In this document: in pieces, positions 14,777 through 22,686 of the stretch
Layout of the letters: each line of letters begins with the position of its first letter
Numbering within the stretch: the stretch's first letter is position 1
Assembly: GCA_964597075.1 (NCBI GenBank)
Contig: CAZQXC010000023.1
Coordinates: 1 to 24,330, forward strand
Length of the DNA stretch: 24,330 nucleotides
Source: UBA2336 sp964597075
GTDB taxonomy: Bacteria; Bacteroidota; Bacteroidia; Cytophagales; Cyclobacteriaceae
Reading direction: 5' to 3'
Translations under genes and position numbers: made by a program
The notes under the pieces: generated by a model
What the model saw: the letters and a program-made list of their open reading frames with translations, nothing else
Told to the model about the DNA's origin: nothing
Databases searched by the model: none

Positions 14777-16384
14777 TTAAAGCCCGCTAATCTGCCTGTC
14801 CTTTGGATATTTAACTTCATACTTAAATACCACCTTCTTTGTTTCGTTTGGCTGAAGGTTCATGTCCCACAAAAGCTTACCGGTATCCTTATTATGTCTG
14901 GCGCCACCAACATCAAGTACCGCAACTTCAATTTGATTATTTCTGGACATAGGCACGTGATCTTCAACCGTAATTTTTATGGGTTCGTTACGGGTGTTGC
15001 GTACCGAAATTTCCCACGCATAGGCTTCGCGCATGTTGGAGGCAATTGTTCTGCGGGTGGTGAAGTCCTTTACTTTGTCACGTTTTACCACAATTCGTTT
15101 ATCACGACCCAACGATACGGATAAGCTGTCCTTAATGTTGTTTGGATCAATAAATGTTTTGCCAACAAAGGTTCCTTCAAAGAAAACGTTGGCCTCGCCC
15201 GGCAGTAAATTAAAATCTTCCCACCCCACTGCCTTAGCTAACAGAAACGCATCCGCATCCAATTTGGGAGCTACCGCATACTGGTACACAGCATTCATCT
15301 CACGTTTCTGAATATCAACTAGGGTGGGTTTTGAGGCAGACGAAACGGTGTAGGGTAAGCTGATGTCAAACTCGGTGTTGAGTGAGGTTTGAATGGTTTG
15401 GGTAAAGTCTGCGTTGCTTCGCACTTCTTCGGCTACTTCCATGTTAAGTTCAGCCTTCTTATCCTCACTGACCCCAACAGCACGGTGAACAGCGCCCGTT
15501 GCGCTTATATTCTTATATGCTTGAGGTGCATAAAAATCCAGGTACCAACTGTAAAGCTCAGGCTTAACACCTCCCAGGCTTGGATTGGCCGTAGAAAGTT
15601 TAAGGCGTATATTAATCCATTCTTCACCCGTGCTTTGAAACACATTGGCTTTATAGCTTAACTGAACCGGGCTTTTCGTATTCATTGCCCGCAAGTCATA
15701 CACCGGATACCAACCGGCATTACCCACAATATAATCTACTTCCAACTCAACATTAGTTGCGGTCTCTGCAGAAACACTAATCACAATTTCACTGGTATTA
15801 CGGCTGTACAATTCGTTTTGTTCGCGTATCTGCTGGTTCAGTTTTACGATCCGCTCGTTAATTCTCTTAATTTTATCATCCGTTTTCATTTTGGATTGTC
15901 CAATTTCGCCCAACCTGCTGCGATAAAAATCGGCCATAGCTTTAAGTTCATTCACCGATATATTTTGATTGGCTCCACCAATTTTCTGATTGCTCAATAT
16001 CATTTGCTCTTCTTTGATAAAGATATCCCTTTGATGTTGCTCCTGGGCAAGCTGATGTTTGTAAACCTCAAGCGAATCTCTTAACATCACCAACTTCTTG
16101 GGCATGTTAAACTCACTCAGGAAATTCTGGTTATGATTTATTCCAAGAATGATGATGTTTCCCTTTCCCGAAACCTGTACACTTTGCTGATCGAGTTGTG
16201 CTGTAAGACCCGATATTATCAGGTTTGTACGGCCAGCATCCACACGTGTTTTTAACTCACGTGTTACCTGGGCACGGTTCAGAAATACGGTTACGTGGCT
16301 TATTTTAGAATCAACTTGCTTTTCAGTTTGTGCAAATGCCGGAAGCATGGCTACCAGCAGGTAAATAAAAATGGTTCGCTTCAT
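14777..16384 (-). CDS. Mucoidy-inhibitor MuiA-like protein (DUF4140/DUF4139)
   Basis: 535 residues with a signal peptide (MKRTIFIYLLVAMLPAFAQ), so periplasmic or surface exposed. An N-terminal DUF4140-type segment (SKISHVTVFLNRAQVTREL, then TNLIISGLTAQLDQQSVQV) covers about residues 25-100. A coiled coil follows at about 105-200, rich in Lys, Glu and Gln, and then a DUF4139 beta domain (VELEVDYIVGNAGWYPVYDLRA; TGEEWINIRLKLSTANPSLGG) runs to the C-terminus, which ends in VVFKYEVKYPKDRQISGL. The family was named after a Shigella mucoidy inhibitor; its biochemical function is not established. Transcribed leftward, apparently alone, diverging from the Ldh-family gene. A shared bidirectional terminator follows. 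Confidence 0.88.
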   Translation of the reverse strand: MKRTIFIYLLVAMLPAFAQTEKQVDSKISHVTVFLNRAQVTRELKTRVDAGRTNLIISGLTAQLDQQSVQVSGKGNIIILGINHNQNFLSEFNMPKKLVMLRDSLEVYKHQLAQEQHQRDIFIKEEQMILSNQKIGGANQNISVNELKAMADFYRSRLGEIGQSKMKTDDKIKRINERIVKLNQQIREQNELYSRNTSEIVISVSAETATNVELEVDYIVGNAGWYPVYDLRAMNTKSPVQLSYKANVFQSTGEEWINIRLKLSTANPSLGGVKPELYSWYLDFYAPQAYKNISATGAVHRAVGVSEDKKAELNMEVAEEVRSNADFTQTIQTSLNTEFDISLPYTVSSASKPTLVDIQKREMNAVYQYAVAPKLDADAFLLAKAVGWEDFNLLPGEANVFFEGTFVGKTFIDPNNIKDSLSVSLGRDKRIVVKRDKVKDFTTRRTIASNMREAYAWEISVRNTRNEPIKITVEDHVPMSRNNQIEVAVLDVGGARHNKDTGKLLWDMNLQPNETKKVVFKYEVKYPKDRQISGL

Positions 16385-16493
16385 AGTGCGTTGAGTTTAT
16401 TGTTAGATGCTCGTAACAGGCAAATTCCACAACGAAATTAACCTTAAAATCGTGCTGCACCATAAAATGTCTTTAGGATGGCTCAATTGCAAT

Positions 16494-16501
16494 TATCTTT
16501 G
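16494..16501 (+). promoter_or_regulatory. Candidate -7 promoter box (TATCTTTG) for the Ldh-family gene
   Basis: Exact match to TAnnTTTG, ending 4 nt before the ATG at 16506. A TTTA at 16472-16475 lies 18 nt upstream, near the expected position of the -33 TTG box but imperfect. This supports the 16506 start over more upstream ATGs and implies an extremely short leader. Confidence 0.55.
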
Positions 16502-16505
16502 CGCC

Positions 16506-17588
16506 ATGACAAAAGAACACCAGTATCCGGTTAAATCTCTTCAACAATTCAGTCACGCTATTTTCAAAAAAATAGGCTGTTCGGATGAACACGCTGAATT
16601 AGCTACGGAAGTTTTGCTTTCGGCCGACCTCCGTGGTATTGATTCGCATGGCTTAGCCCGTTTATCCGGCTACGTACGATTATGGGAGGCAGGACGGATC
16701 AATGCTACACCCACTATTAAAATCGTGCATGAATCCCCCAGCACAGCCGTGGTAGATGGTGATGGCGGGTTAGGCCTGGTGGTGGCGCCTAAAGCCATGG
16801 AAATCGCCATAGCCAAAGCCAAAACAGCTGGAACCGGATGGGTGGCTGTAAAAAACTCAAACCACTTTGGTATTGCCGGCTATCATACCATGATGGCTCT
16901 GAAACATGATATGATCGGCTGGGCCATGACGAATGCAAGCCCTTTGGTAGCCCCTACCTTTTCGGTTGAACGGCTTTTGGGAACAAACCCGATTTCTATT
17001 GCCGTACCTGCTGATAAACAACCACCTTTTGTTCTTGATATGGCTACTACTACGGCTGCCAATGGTAAGCTGGAAATACTTCAGCGAAAAAATAAAGATG
17101 CTCCCTTGGGATGGATCCAAACTAAAGACGGTGCACCCTCTACCAACCCGCATGAACTGAAAGAAGGCGGTGCATTAATTCCATTAGGCAGTGATTATGA
17201 GCATGGTAGTCATAAGGGCTATGGATTAGGCGCCATGGTTGATATTTTATCTGCAGTATTGTCGGGGGCAAATTATGGACCTTGGGTTCCACCCTTCGTT
17301 GCCTTTCTCCAGCCTCCTGCTGATCCGGTAGGTGAAGGCATCGGTCATTTCTTAGGTGCCATGCGGGTGGATGCATTCCGGCCTGCAGATGAGTTCAAAA
17401 AACACATGGACAATTGGATTACACGCTTTCGTGCTGCTACAGCAGTGGAGGGGAAAGAAAGAGTATTAATACATGGCGATCCGGAACGGGAAATGCAAGT
17501 GCGCAGAAAAAAAGAGGGGGTACCACTAAATGATAAAGTAGTGGAAGACCTGAAAGTGCTCGCAAAGAAATTTACTATTGACTTTTAA
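16506..17588 (+). CDS. Ldh family (malate/L-lactate/ureidoglycolate dehydrogenase type) oxidoreductase
   Basis: NAD(P)-dependent 2-hydroxyacid oxidoreductase of the LDH2/MDG2 family, unrelated to classical lactate dehydrogenases. Signatures are DLRGIDSHGLARLSGYV with family-conserved SHG (about residue 45), VDGDGGLGLVVAPKAMEIAI, the catalytic-region SNHFGIAGYHTMMA, TNASPLVAPT, GTNPISIAVPA, LDMATTTAANGKLEI and HKGYGLGAMVDILSAVLSG. 360 aa is normal. The ATG at 16506 is preferred because residues encoded upstream of it show no family features and a promoter box lies directly before it. Exact substrate (malate, lactate, sulfolactate or ureidoglycolate) cannot be assigned. Its stop overlaps the convergent outer-membrane-like gene by 4 bp. 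Confidence 0.9.
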   Translation: MTKEHQYPVKSLQQFSHAIFKKIGCSDEHAELATEVLLSADLRGIDSHGLARLSGYVRLWEAGRINATPTIKIVHESPSTAVVDGDGGLGLVVAPKAMEIAIAKAKTAGTGWVAVKNSNHFGIAGYHTMMALKHDMIGWAMTNASPLVAPTFSVERLLGTNPISIAVPADKQPPFVLDMATTTAANGKLEILQRKNKDAPLGWIQTKDGAPSTNPHELKEGGALIPLGSDYEHGSHKGYGLGAMVDILSAVLSGANYGPWVPPFVAFLQPPADPVGEGIGHFLGAMRVDAFRPADEFKKHMDNWITRFRAATAVEGKERVLIHGDPEREMQVRRKKEGVPLNDKVVEDLKVLAKKFTIDF

Positions 17589-18157
17589 AATATAAATCCG
17601 CCAATATTTACTCCAACCCTAAAAATCCATGGGTTGTAATACGGAGCAAATTCACCCGGTGCCGGGGTTTGAAAATTGAAGTTATACAACACCATAGCAA
17701 ACAAAGAGGCATTTCTGCCTACAGGTTGAACGTATCCTCCACCACCAAGGAAACTGTTAAATGCCTGGCGCGTTGTTTCCAGCGAGGGATAATTAATAAA
17801 CTCATAGTTTAAGTGCTCATACTCTGTCTGAATGAAAAAGCCTTGAATCACATTAAAACGCAAAAAAGGATTTATACCATAGTTATTGGCATTAACATCC
17901 TTTCCGGGTAAAACATCCTTATACTTGACAAACTGGTAGGAAAGACCCACCCCGCCCATGAATTTTCGTGTAAAAGAATATCCAATTACTGGTGACACGG
18001 CAATGTAATCCTGAAAATTATTGAAACCCATTCCAAAACCACCTCCGGTAAATACCCTTTCTTTGGCAGGAACACCCTTTAAACTATTCGCCTCGCCTTG
18101 GGCCAAGACGGCACATGTTGAAAGGACCAGCATAGTGACAATGAATAAGGCTCGCAT
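17585..18157 (-). CDS. Outer-membrane beta-barrel-like protein (hypothetical)
   Basis: 190 residues from the ATG at 18157. MRALFIVTMLVLSTCAVLAQ is a signal peptide. The rest has alternating hydrophobic/aromatic strands separated by short polar turns (GGFGMGFNNF, YIAVSPVIGYSFTRKFMGGVGLSYQF, NPFLRFNVIQGFFIQTEYEHLNYEF, RNASLFAMVLYNFNF, WIFRVGVNIGGFIF) and ends in Phe, as small 8-stranded outer-membrane barrels do. I recognise no specific function. A TTG at 18178 would extend the frame into the preceding gene but adds a charged stretch before the signal peptide. It starts 10 nt after the FtsB/DivIC-like gene stop, so it is probably co-transcribed with it. Confidence 0.8.
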   Translation of the reverse strand: MRALFIVTMLVLSTCAVLAQGEANSLKGVPAKERVFTGGGFGMGFNNFQDYIAVSPVIGYSFTRKFMGGVGLSYQFVKYKDVLPGKDVNANNYGINPFLRFNVIQGFFIQTEYEHLNYEFINYPSLETTRQAFNSFLGGGGYVQPVGRNASLFAMVLYNFNFQTPAPGEFAPYYNPWIFRVGVNIGGFIF

Positions 18158-18167
18158 AATAGATTTT

Positions 18168-18458
18168 TTATTCTTCAACGATGATAAACACGTCTTCGTT
18201 TTCCTTCTTCATTAAATATTTCTCCCGGGCGAATTTCTCTAATGACTCCCTGTCGCCAAAAAGCTCTTCACGATCTTTCTCTACTTCCTTTATTTTCTCT
18301 TCATAATAGGTCCTTTCATTCTCTAATGAGCGAAGTTTGGCCGATAGTTTATACCGCGACATAAAATCATTAGAATCGAGGAAGAGCATCCAGGTCAAAA
18401 AAATAAGCCCCGCAACAACATAGAAGTTACGAAAAAACTTGGGTATCCGGTTAAGCAT
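18168..18458 (-). CDS. FtsB/DivIC-type septum formation initiator protein
   Basis: 96-residue bitopic membrane protein: short cytoplasmic N-terminus, one transmembrane helix at about residues 12-28 (FYVVAGLIFLTWMLFL), then a periplasmic coiled coil at about 38-72 (LSAKLRSLENERTYYEEKIKEV) and the family ending LEKFAREKYLMKKENEDVFII. FtsB/DivIC proteins join FtsL and FtsQ/DivIB to activate septal wall synthesis. Its position directly downstream of enolase, separated by a terminator, parallels the eno-ftsB neighbourhood known in Proteobacteria. The outer-membrane-like gene follows after 10 nt. The ATG at 18458 gives normal family length. Confidence 0.9.
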   Translation of the reverse strand: MLNRIPKFFRNFYVVAGLIFLTWMLFLDSNDFMSRYKLSAKLRSLENERTYYEEKIKEVEKDREELFGDRESLEKFAREKYLMKKENEDVFIIVEE

Positions 18459-18506
18459 AAGCGTTTAAAAAGTATTCGAAGATAGAAAATTATTATCAAG
18501 TAATAA

Positions 18507-18534
18507 AAAAGCCCCATTTTTGAGTGGGGCTTTT
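18507..18534 (-). terminator. Intrinsic terminator downstream of enolase
   Basis: AAAAGCCCCA at 18507-18516 pairs with TGGGGCTTTT at 18525-18534 around an 8-nt loop; the minus-strand copy ends in TTTTTT. It lies 22 nt past the enolase stop, so it should end the carA-eno transcript. It also has a T-run on the plus strand, but no plus-strand gene reads into it. Confidence 0.9.
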
Positions 18535-18556
18535 ACTATCCTGTTTCAGGCTTGGA

Positions 18557-19834
18557 TCACATCTTCTTTCCGGGAAAATAGGCTACCTCACCCAGTTCTT
18601 CTTCAATTCTGATAAGCTGATTGTACTTTGCCATCCGGTCGGAACGGGAGGCTGAACCGGTCTTAATCTGCCCGGTATTTAAAGCCACCGCAAGGTCAGC
18701 AATGGTACTGTCTTCTGTTTCCCCTGAACGGTGCGACATTACACTCTTATAGGAATTTCGTTTGGCCAGGTTAACCGCATCAATGGTTTCTGTAAGTGAT
18801 CCAATCTGATTCACCTTTATCAAAATCGCGTTAGCAATGTTCTCATCTATTCCCTTTTGTAAACGCTTAACATTCGTTACAAATAAGTCATCGCCCACCA
18901 ATTGTACTTTGTTACCAATTTTTTCGGTAAGGGCTTTCCAGCCTGCCCAGTCATCTTCAGCCATACCATCTTCCAGCGAAATGATGGGGTATTTCTTTGC
19001 CCAGTTCGTCCAATAGTCGGCCATTTCTAAGGGCTTCAGTTTTTTTCCGGATGACTTTTTGAAGTGATAAAGTTTTGCTTTTGAATCATAGAATTCAGAA
19101 GCAGCTGGATCCAAAGCAATAAAAATATCGGAGCCTGGCTTATACCCTGCTTTCTCTATGGCTTTTAGAACTACCTCAATGGCTTCTTCATTTGACTTAA
19201 GGTTTGGCGCAAACCCACCTTCATCTCCAACGTTGGTGGAGAGGCCCTTATCGTGTAAAACTTTTTTCAATGTATGGAAAACTGCAGCACCCATTTGAAG
19301 TGCTTCTGAAAATGTATCAGCACCTACGGGCATTACCATAAACTCCTGAAAATCGATGGCATTATCAGCATGACTTCCGCCATTAAGAATATTCATCATA
19401 GGCACAGGCAGCGTATTGGCATTCACACCTCCGATATAACGATACAAAGGAAGTCCGGCCTCCATGGCTGCGGCTTTTGCAATAGCCAATGAAACACCCA
19501 AAATGGCATTCGCACCAAGCTTACCTTTGTTGGTTGTTCCATCCAACTCTAACATAATCTTATCCAGTAGATTCTGTTCGAACACCGAAAAGCCAACAAC
19601 TTCGGAAGCAATTTTTGTATTCACATTCTCCACGGCCTTCAGCACACCTTTGCCCATGTATTGTTTCTTATTGCCATCACGAAGCTCTACTGCTTCATGG
19701 GTGCCAGTCGAGGCACCAGAGGGAACAGCTGCTCGTCCATAAGCTCCGCTTGAGGTAACAACATCGACTTCAACGGTTGGATTACCACGACTATCAAGAA
19801 TTTGCCGGGCATGAATGTTTTCAATTAATGACAT
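18557..19834 (-). CDS. eno: Enolase (phosphopyruvate hydratase)
   Basis: Glycolytic enzyme interconverting 2-phosphoglycerate and PEP. 425 aa with all signatures: IHARQILDSRGNPTVEVDV, GRAAVPSGASTGTHEA, NAIDFQEFMVMP, NVGDEGGFAPNL (catalytic Glu), SLEDGMAEDDW and LVGDDLFVTN (Mg ligands), ILIKVNQIGSLTET (catalytic Lys) and VMSHRSGETED. It starts at the ATG at 19834, 40 nt after the carA stop, with no terminator between, so the two probably share a transcript. A strong terminator follows the gene. Confidence 0.98.
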   Translation of the reverse strand: MSLIENIHARQILDSRGNPTVEVDVVTSSGAYGRAAVPSGASTGTHEAVELRDGNKKQYMGKGVLKAVENVNTKIASEVVGFSVFEQNLLDKIMLELDGTTNKGKLGANAILGVSLAIAKAAAMEAGLPLYRYIGGVNANTLPVPMMNILNGGSHADNAIDFQEFMVMPVGADTFSEALQMGAAVFHTLKKVLHDKGLSTNVGDEGGFAPNLKSNEEAIEVVLKAIEKAGYKPGSDIFIALDPAASEFYDSKAKLYHFKKSSGKKLKPLEMADYWTNWAKKYPIISLEDGMAEDDWAGWKALTEKIGNKVQLVGDDLFVTNVKRLQKGIDENIANAILIKVNQIGSLTETIDAVNLAKRNSYKSVMSHRSGETEDSTIADLAVALNTGQIKTGSASRSDRMAKYNQLIRIEEELGEVAYFPGKKM

Positions 19835-19874
19835 TGCTTTAAGGTTTAGAGTTATGAATTTAAATGCTTATGAG

Positions 19875-20984
19875 TTATTGACCTACTGTTTGTAGCTGGC
19901 TTTGTCTTATCATCTCAACGAACTGATCGAACAGGTAACGTGAATCATGTGGACCTGGAGAAGCTTCCGGGTGATACTGAACTGAAAAGGCCTTTTTACT
20001 TTTCACACGAATACCCATAATGGTATTGTCGTTCAAGTGCAGGTGGGTTACTTCTATATTTTTATTGCCTTCAATATCTTTCTCACTTACTGCGAAACCA
20101 TGGTTTTGTGAAGTCATTTCTCCCAGGCCTGTCACCAGGTTTTTAACCGGATGATTTAATCCACGGTGACCATGATGCATTTTATAGGTTGAAATTCCAT
20201 TGGCCAATGCTAAAAGTTGGTGACCTAAACAAATGCCAAACACCGGTTTATCCGTTTCTAAAATCTGCCTCACCGTTTGGATAGCATATTCCATTACGGC
20301 CGGATCACCAGGACCATTTGAAAGAAAGTAACCATGAGGCTCCCAGGCTTCCATTTCAGTAATGGAAGTTTTTGCCGGAAATACTTTAATGAAACACCCT
20401 CGAGCTGCAAGATTGGTCAGAATGCTCTTCTTGATTCCAAAATCAATAGCGGCTACCTTGAAGGGTGCACCTACTTCACCCACCGTATATTCCTTTTGTG
20501 TGGATACTGCAGAAGAGAGCTCAAGGCCATCCATGGAAGGAACTTTAGTAATCTCCTTCTTCATTTCATCCGGGGTTAATTCCGATGAAACCAAGGCATT
20601 CATAGCTCCCTTATTCCTGATATAACGCACCAACATGCGCGTATCAACATCAGAAATACCGGTAATACCATGTTTCTCAAGATACTGCTGAAGGCTTTCT
20701 TTAGAAGTCAAACGGCTGAATTCCTTTGAGAAATCATTTACCACCAATCCACTGATTTTGGGTGTTTCTGATTCCTGCTCCGAAATAACGGTTCCATAGT
20801 TACCAATATGGGCCGTAGTATTGACAATGATTTGACCGAAGTAAGAGGGATCCGTATAAATTTCCTGATAACCGGTCATGCCGGTATTAAAACATATTTC
20901 ACCTCCGGTAGTACCCGGTTTTCCAATTAGTGTTCCCTCCATCAGGAGGCCATCTTCCAACAGTAAGTAGGCTTTTTTGCTCAC
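19875..20984 (-). CDS. carA: Carbamoyl phosphate synthetase small (glutaminase) subunit
   Basis: Hydrolyses glutamine and passes ammonia to the CarB subunit for carbamoyl phosphate, feeding pyrimidine and arginine synthesis. The N-terminal domain includes LLLEDGLLMEGTLIG, GEICFNTGMTGYQEIYTDPSYFGQI and GISDVDTRMLVRYIRNKGAMNA. The C-terminal class I glutamine amidotransferase domain has the nucleophile in VFGICLGHQLLALA (Cys252) and the His/Glu pair in QYHPEASPGPHDSRYLF. 369 aa is standard. The start is GTG at 20984, with no alternative before the first strand. carB is not in the window. A minus-strand TATTTTTG box at 21002-21009 gives it a promoter separate from the ribosomal operon. Confidence 0.96.
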   Translation of the reverse strand: MSKKAYLLLEDGLLMEGTLIGKPGTTGGEICFNTGMTGYQEIYTDPSYFGQIIVNTTAHIGNYGTVISEQESETPKISGLVVNDFSKEFSRLTSKESLQQYLEKHGITGISDVDTRMLVRYIRNKGAMNALVSSELTPDEMKKEITKVPSMDGLELSSAVSTQKEYTVGEVGAPFKVAAIDFGIKKSILTNLAARGCFIKVFPAKTSITEMEAWEPHGYFLSNGPGDPAVMEYAIQTVRQILETDKPVFGICLGHQLLALANGISTYKMHHGHRGLNHPVKNLVTGLGEMTSQNHGFAVSEKDIEGNKNIEVTHLHLNDNTIMGIRVKSKKAFSVQYHPEASPGPHDSRYLFDQFVEMIRQSQLQTVGQ

Positions 20985-21001
20985 GCGATTTTGTGGTTTT
21001 A

Positions 21002-21009
21002 CAAAAATA
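21002..21009 (-). promoter_or_regulatory. Candidate -7 promoter box (TATTTTTG) for carA-eno
   Basis: Exact TAnnTTTG match on the minus strand, ending 17 nt before the GTG start of carA and downstream of the rplQ terminator. No clear TTG box at the usual spacing. A short GGG/CCC inverted repeat (21029-21040) sits just upstream of it. Confidence 0.45.
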
Positions 21010-21083
21010 ATCTTCAGTTGCTAAAGCTGGGACTAAACCCTCAACTTTTTTGTCACAATCGATTTAACGGGCTAGACACAAAC

Positions 21084-21112
21084 AAAAAGGGATTGAACAA
21101 CGTCCAATCCCT
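21084..21112 (-). terminator. Intrinsic terminator of the alpha operon
   Basis: Minus-strand stem of 12 pairs (arms 21088-21098 plus closing pairs with 21102-21112, one G.U at 21096/21104), a 3-nt loop and a run of five T then GTTTG. It lies 27 nt after the rplQ stop and marks the end of the ribosomal protein transcript. Confidence 0.92.
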
Positions 21113-21138
21113 CTTTACTATGTGAATGCGATCAGTCA

Positions 21139-21666
21139 CTATTCTTTCTCTTCGTCCTTTTTGGAAGCTTTCTTTGCCGGCTTTTCAGCTTTTTCTTCTG
21201 CCGTTGTTTCAGCTACCACTTCAGCGTCATCAGCCTTTTTACCTTTGGCCACACGACTTCTGCGGGTTTTAGCTTTCTTGGCAGTCCCTTCTTTCTTGTA
21301 AATGTCATTGAAATCTACCAACTCAATCAGGCACATTTCAGCATTGTCACCTAAACGAACATCAGCCATTTTAATAATACGGGTGTATCCACCCGGACGC
21401 TCCGATGTTCTGGAAGCAACTGTTCCAAATAACTCCTTCACCGATTCCTTATTCTGCAGATAAGAGAACACTGTTCTCCTCGAGTGCATCGTGTCGCTCT
21501 TTGCCTTGGTAATCAAGGGCTCAACATACTTACGTAATGCTTTTGCCTTCGCTACCGTAGTGGTAATGCGCTTGCTCAGGATGAGGGAAGAGGCCATGTT
21601 CGAAAGCAATGCGCTACGATGGCTGGCTGTTCTTCCAAGGTGGTTAATTTTCTTACCGTGTCTCAT
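21139..21666 (-). CDS. rplQ: 50S ribosomal protein L17 with charged C-terminal tail
   Basis: Large-subunit protein L17. The core, residues 1 to about 125, is typical: MRHGKKINHLGRTASHRSAL, LSKRITTTVAKAKALRKYVEPLI, KSDTMHSRRTVFSYLQN, GTVASRTSERPGGYTRIIKM and RLGDNAEMCLIELVDFN. The remaining roughly 50 residues form a low-complexity Lys/Ala/Glu tail absent from the about 120-residue proteins of Gram-positive bacteria but usual in Bacteroidota. It is last in the alpha operon, starts 5 nt after rpoA, and is followed by a strong terminator. Confidence 0.97.
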   Translation of the reverse strand: MRHGKKINHLGRTASHRSALLSNMASSLILSKRITTTVAKAKALRKYVEPLITKAKSDTMHSRRTVFSYLQNKESVKELFGTVASRTSERPGGYTRIIKMADVRLGDNAEMCLIELVDFNDIYKKEGTAKKAKTRRSRVAKGKKADDAEVVAETTAEEKAEKPAKKASKKDEEKE

Positions 21667-21671
21667 TTCAA

Positions 21672-22661
21672 TTAATCTTCTTCAAGTTTATACTTAACCA
21701 GGTCCATACCAAATGTAAGACCCTTTTCAGCAACGAGTTGTTCTAATTCAGCCAATGATTTCTTCCCAAAGTTTCTGAATTTCATCATATCAGAAATTTC
21801 AAGTTCCACCAAATCACCGAGTGATTTAACATCAGCGGCTTTCAAGCAGTTATACGCACGAACAGATAAATCAAGATCGTGAAGCTGTGTCTTTAACAAC
21901 TTACGCATATGCAACAACTCTTCATCTACCTGCTCTACTTCAGCATCTTTTCCAGTCTCAAGTTCCATCGACTTATCGGAGAATAGAGCAAAATGCTTAA
22001 TAAGGATATAGGCAGCTCCTTCAAGCGCCAGCTCAGGATGAATCGAACCATCCGTCTGGATGTCAATCACCAACTTTTCATAGTCAGTCTTTTGTTCAAC
22101 ACGGGTATTTTCAACACTGAATTTTACGTTCTTGATAGGCGTAAAAATCGCATCAATGGGAATAAACCCAAATACTTGTTCTGTTGGCTTGTTCTCTTCG
22201 GCAGGCAGATATCCTCTTCCTTTTTCAATAGTAAGCTCTATCTCAAAATGAGCCGCCTCATCAAGATTACAAATAACATGGTCTGGGTTAAGCACTTCAA
22301 ATGCAGAAGTAAACTTGGTGATATCACCAGCCTTGAACTGCTTTTGCTTTTTAATGTTGATAGTCACTTTTGTATCAAAGCCATCCGTGACTTTCTTGAA
22401 GCGAACCATCTTTAAGTTAAGGATGATCTCCGCAACATCTTCTACTACTCCTTCGATGGTAGAGAATTCATGAAGGACTCCTGGTATTTTAATACCGGTA
22501 ATGGCATAACCCTCCAGGGAAGACAAAAGAATTCTGCGTAAAGCATTACCAATGGTAACACCATAGCCTTTTTCCAACGGCTTAAAAGTAAAGGTGCCGT
22601 GAAAATCATCGGCCTTTTCCATTACAACTTTATCCGGAATCTGAAATGCTAATATTGACAT
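21672..22661 (-). CDS. rpoA: DNA-directed RNA polymerase subunit alpha
   Basis: Assembly platform of RNA polymerase. The N-terminal domain (about 1-230) has FKPLEKGYGVTIGNALRRIL, SLEGYAITGIKIPGVLHEFS and VVEDVAEIILNLK. The C-terminal domain (about 255-320) has the DLDLSVRAYNCLKAADVKSL and KFRNFGKKSLAELEQL helices that contact UP elements and activators. 329 aa is normal for the phylum. It lies between rpsD (25-nt gap) and rplQ in the conserved alpha-operon order. Confidence 0.98.
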   Translation of the reverse strand: MSILAFQIPDKVVMEKADDFHGTFTFKPLEKGYGVTIGNALRRILLSSLEGYAITGIKIPGVLHEFSTIEGVVEDVAEIILNLKMVRFKKVTDGFDTKVTINIKKQKQFKAGDITKFTSAFEVLNPDHVICNLDEAAHFEIELTIEKGRGYLPAEENKPTEQVFGFIPIDAIFTPIKNVKFSVENTRVEQKTDYEKLVIDIQTDGSIHPELALEGAAYILIKHFALFSDKSMELETGKDAEVEQVDEELLHMRKLLKTQLHDLDLSVRAYNCLKAADVKSLGDLVELEISDMMKFRNFGKKSLAELEQLVAEKGLTFGMDLVKYKLEED

Positions 22662-22686
22662 AATGCGTTCTGATTAATAGTTAGAA

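Noticed and set aside
16407..16505. Longer N-terminus for the Ldh-family protein
   Set aside because: No family similarity, and a consensus promoter box lies within it just before the chosen ATG.
18507..18534. Strong palindrome after enolase as a possible novel element
   Set aside because: It is an ordinary intrinsic terminator by position, GC-rich stem and T-run.
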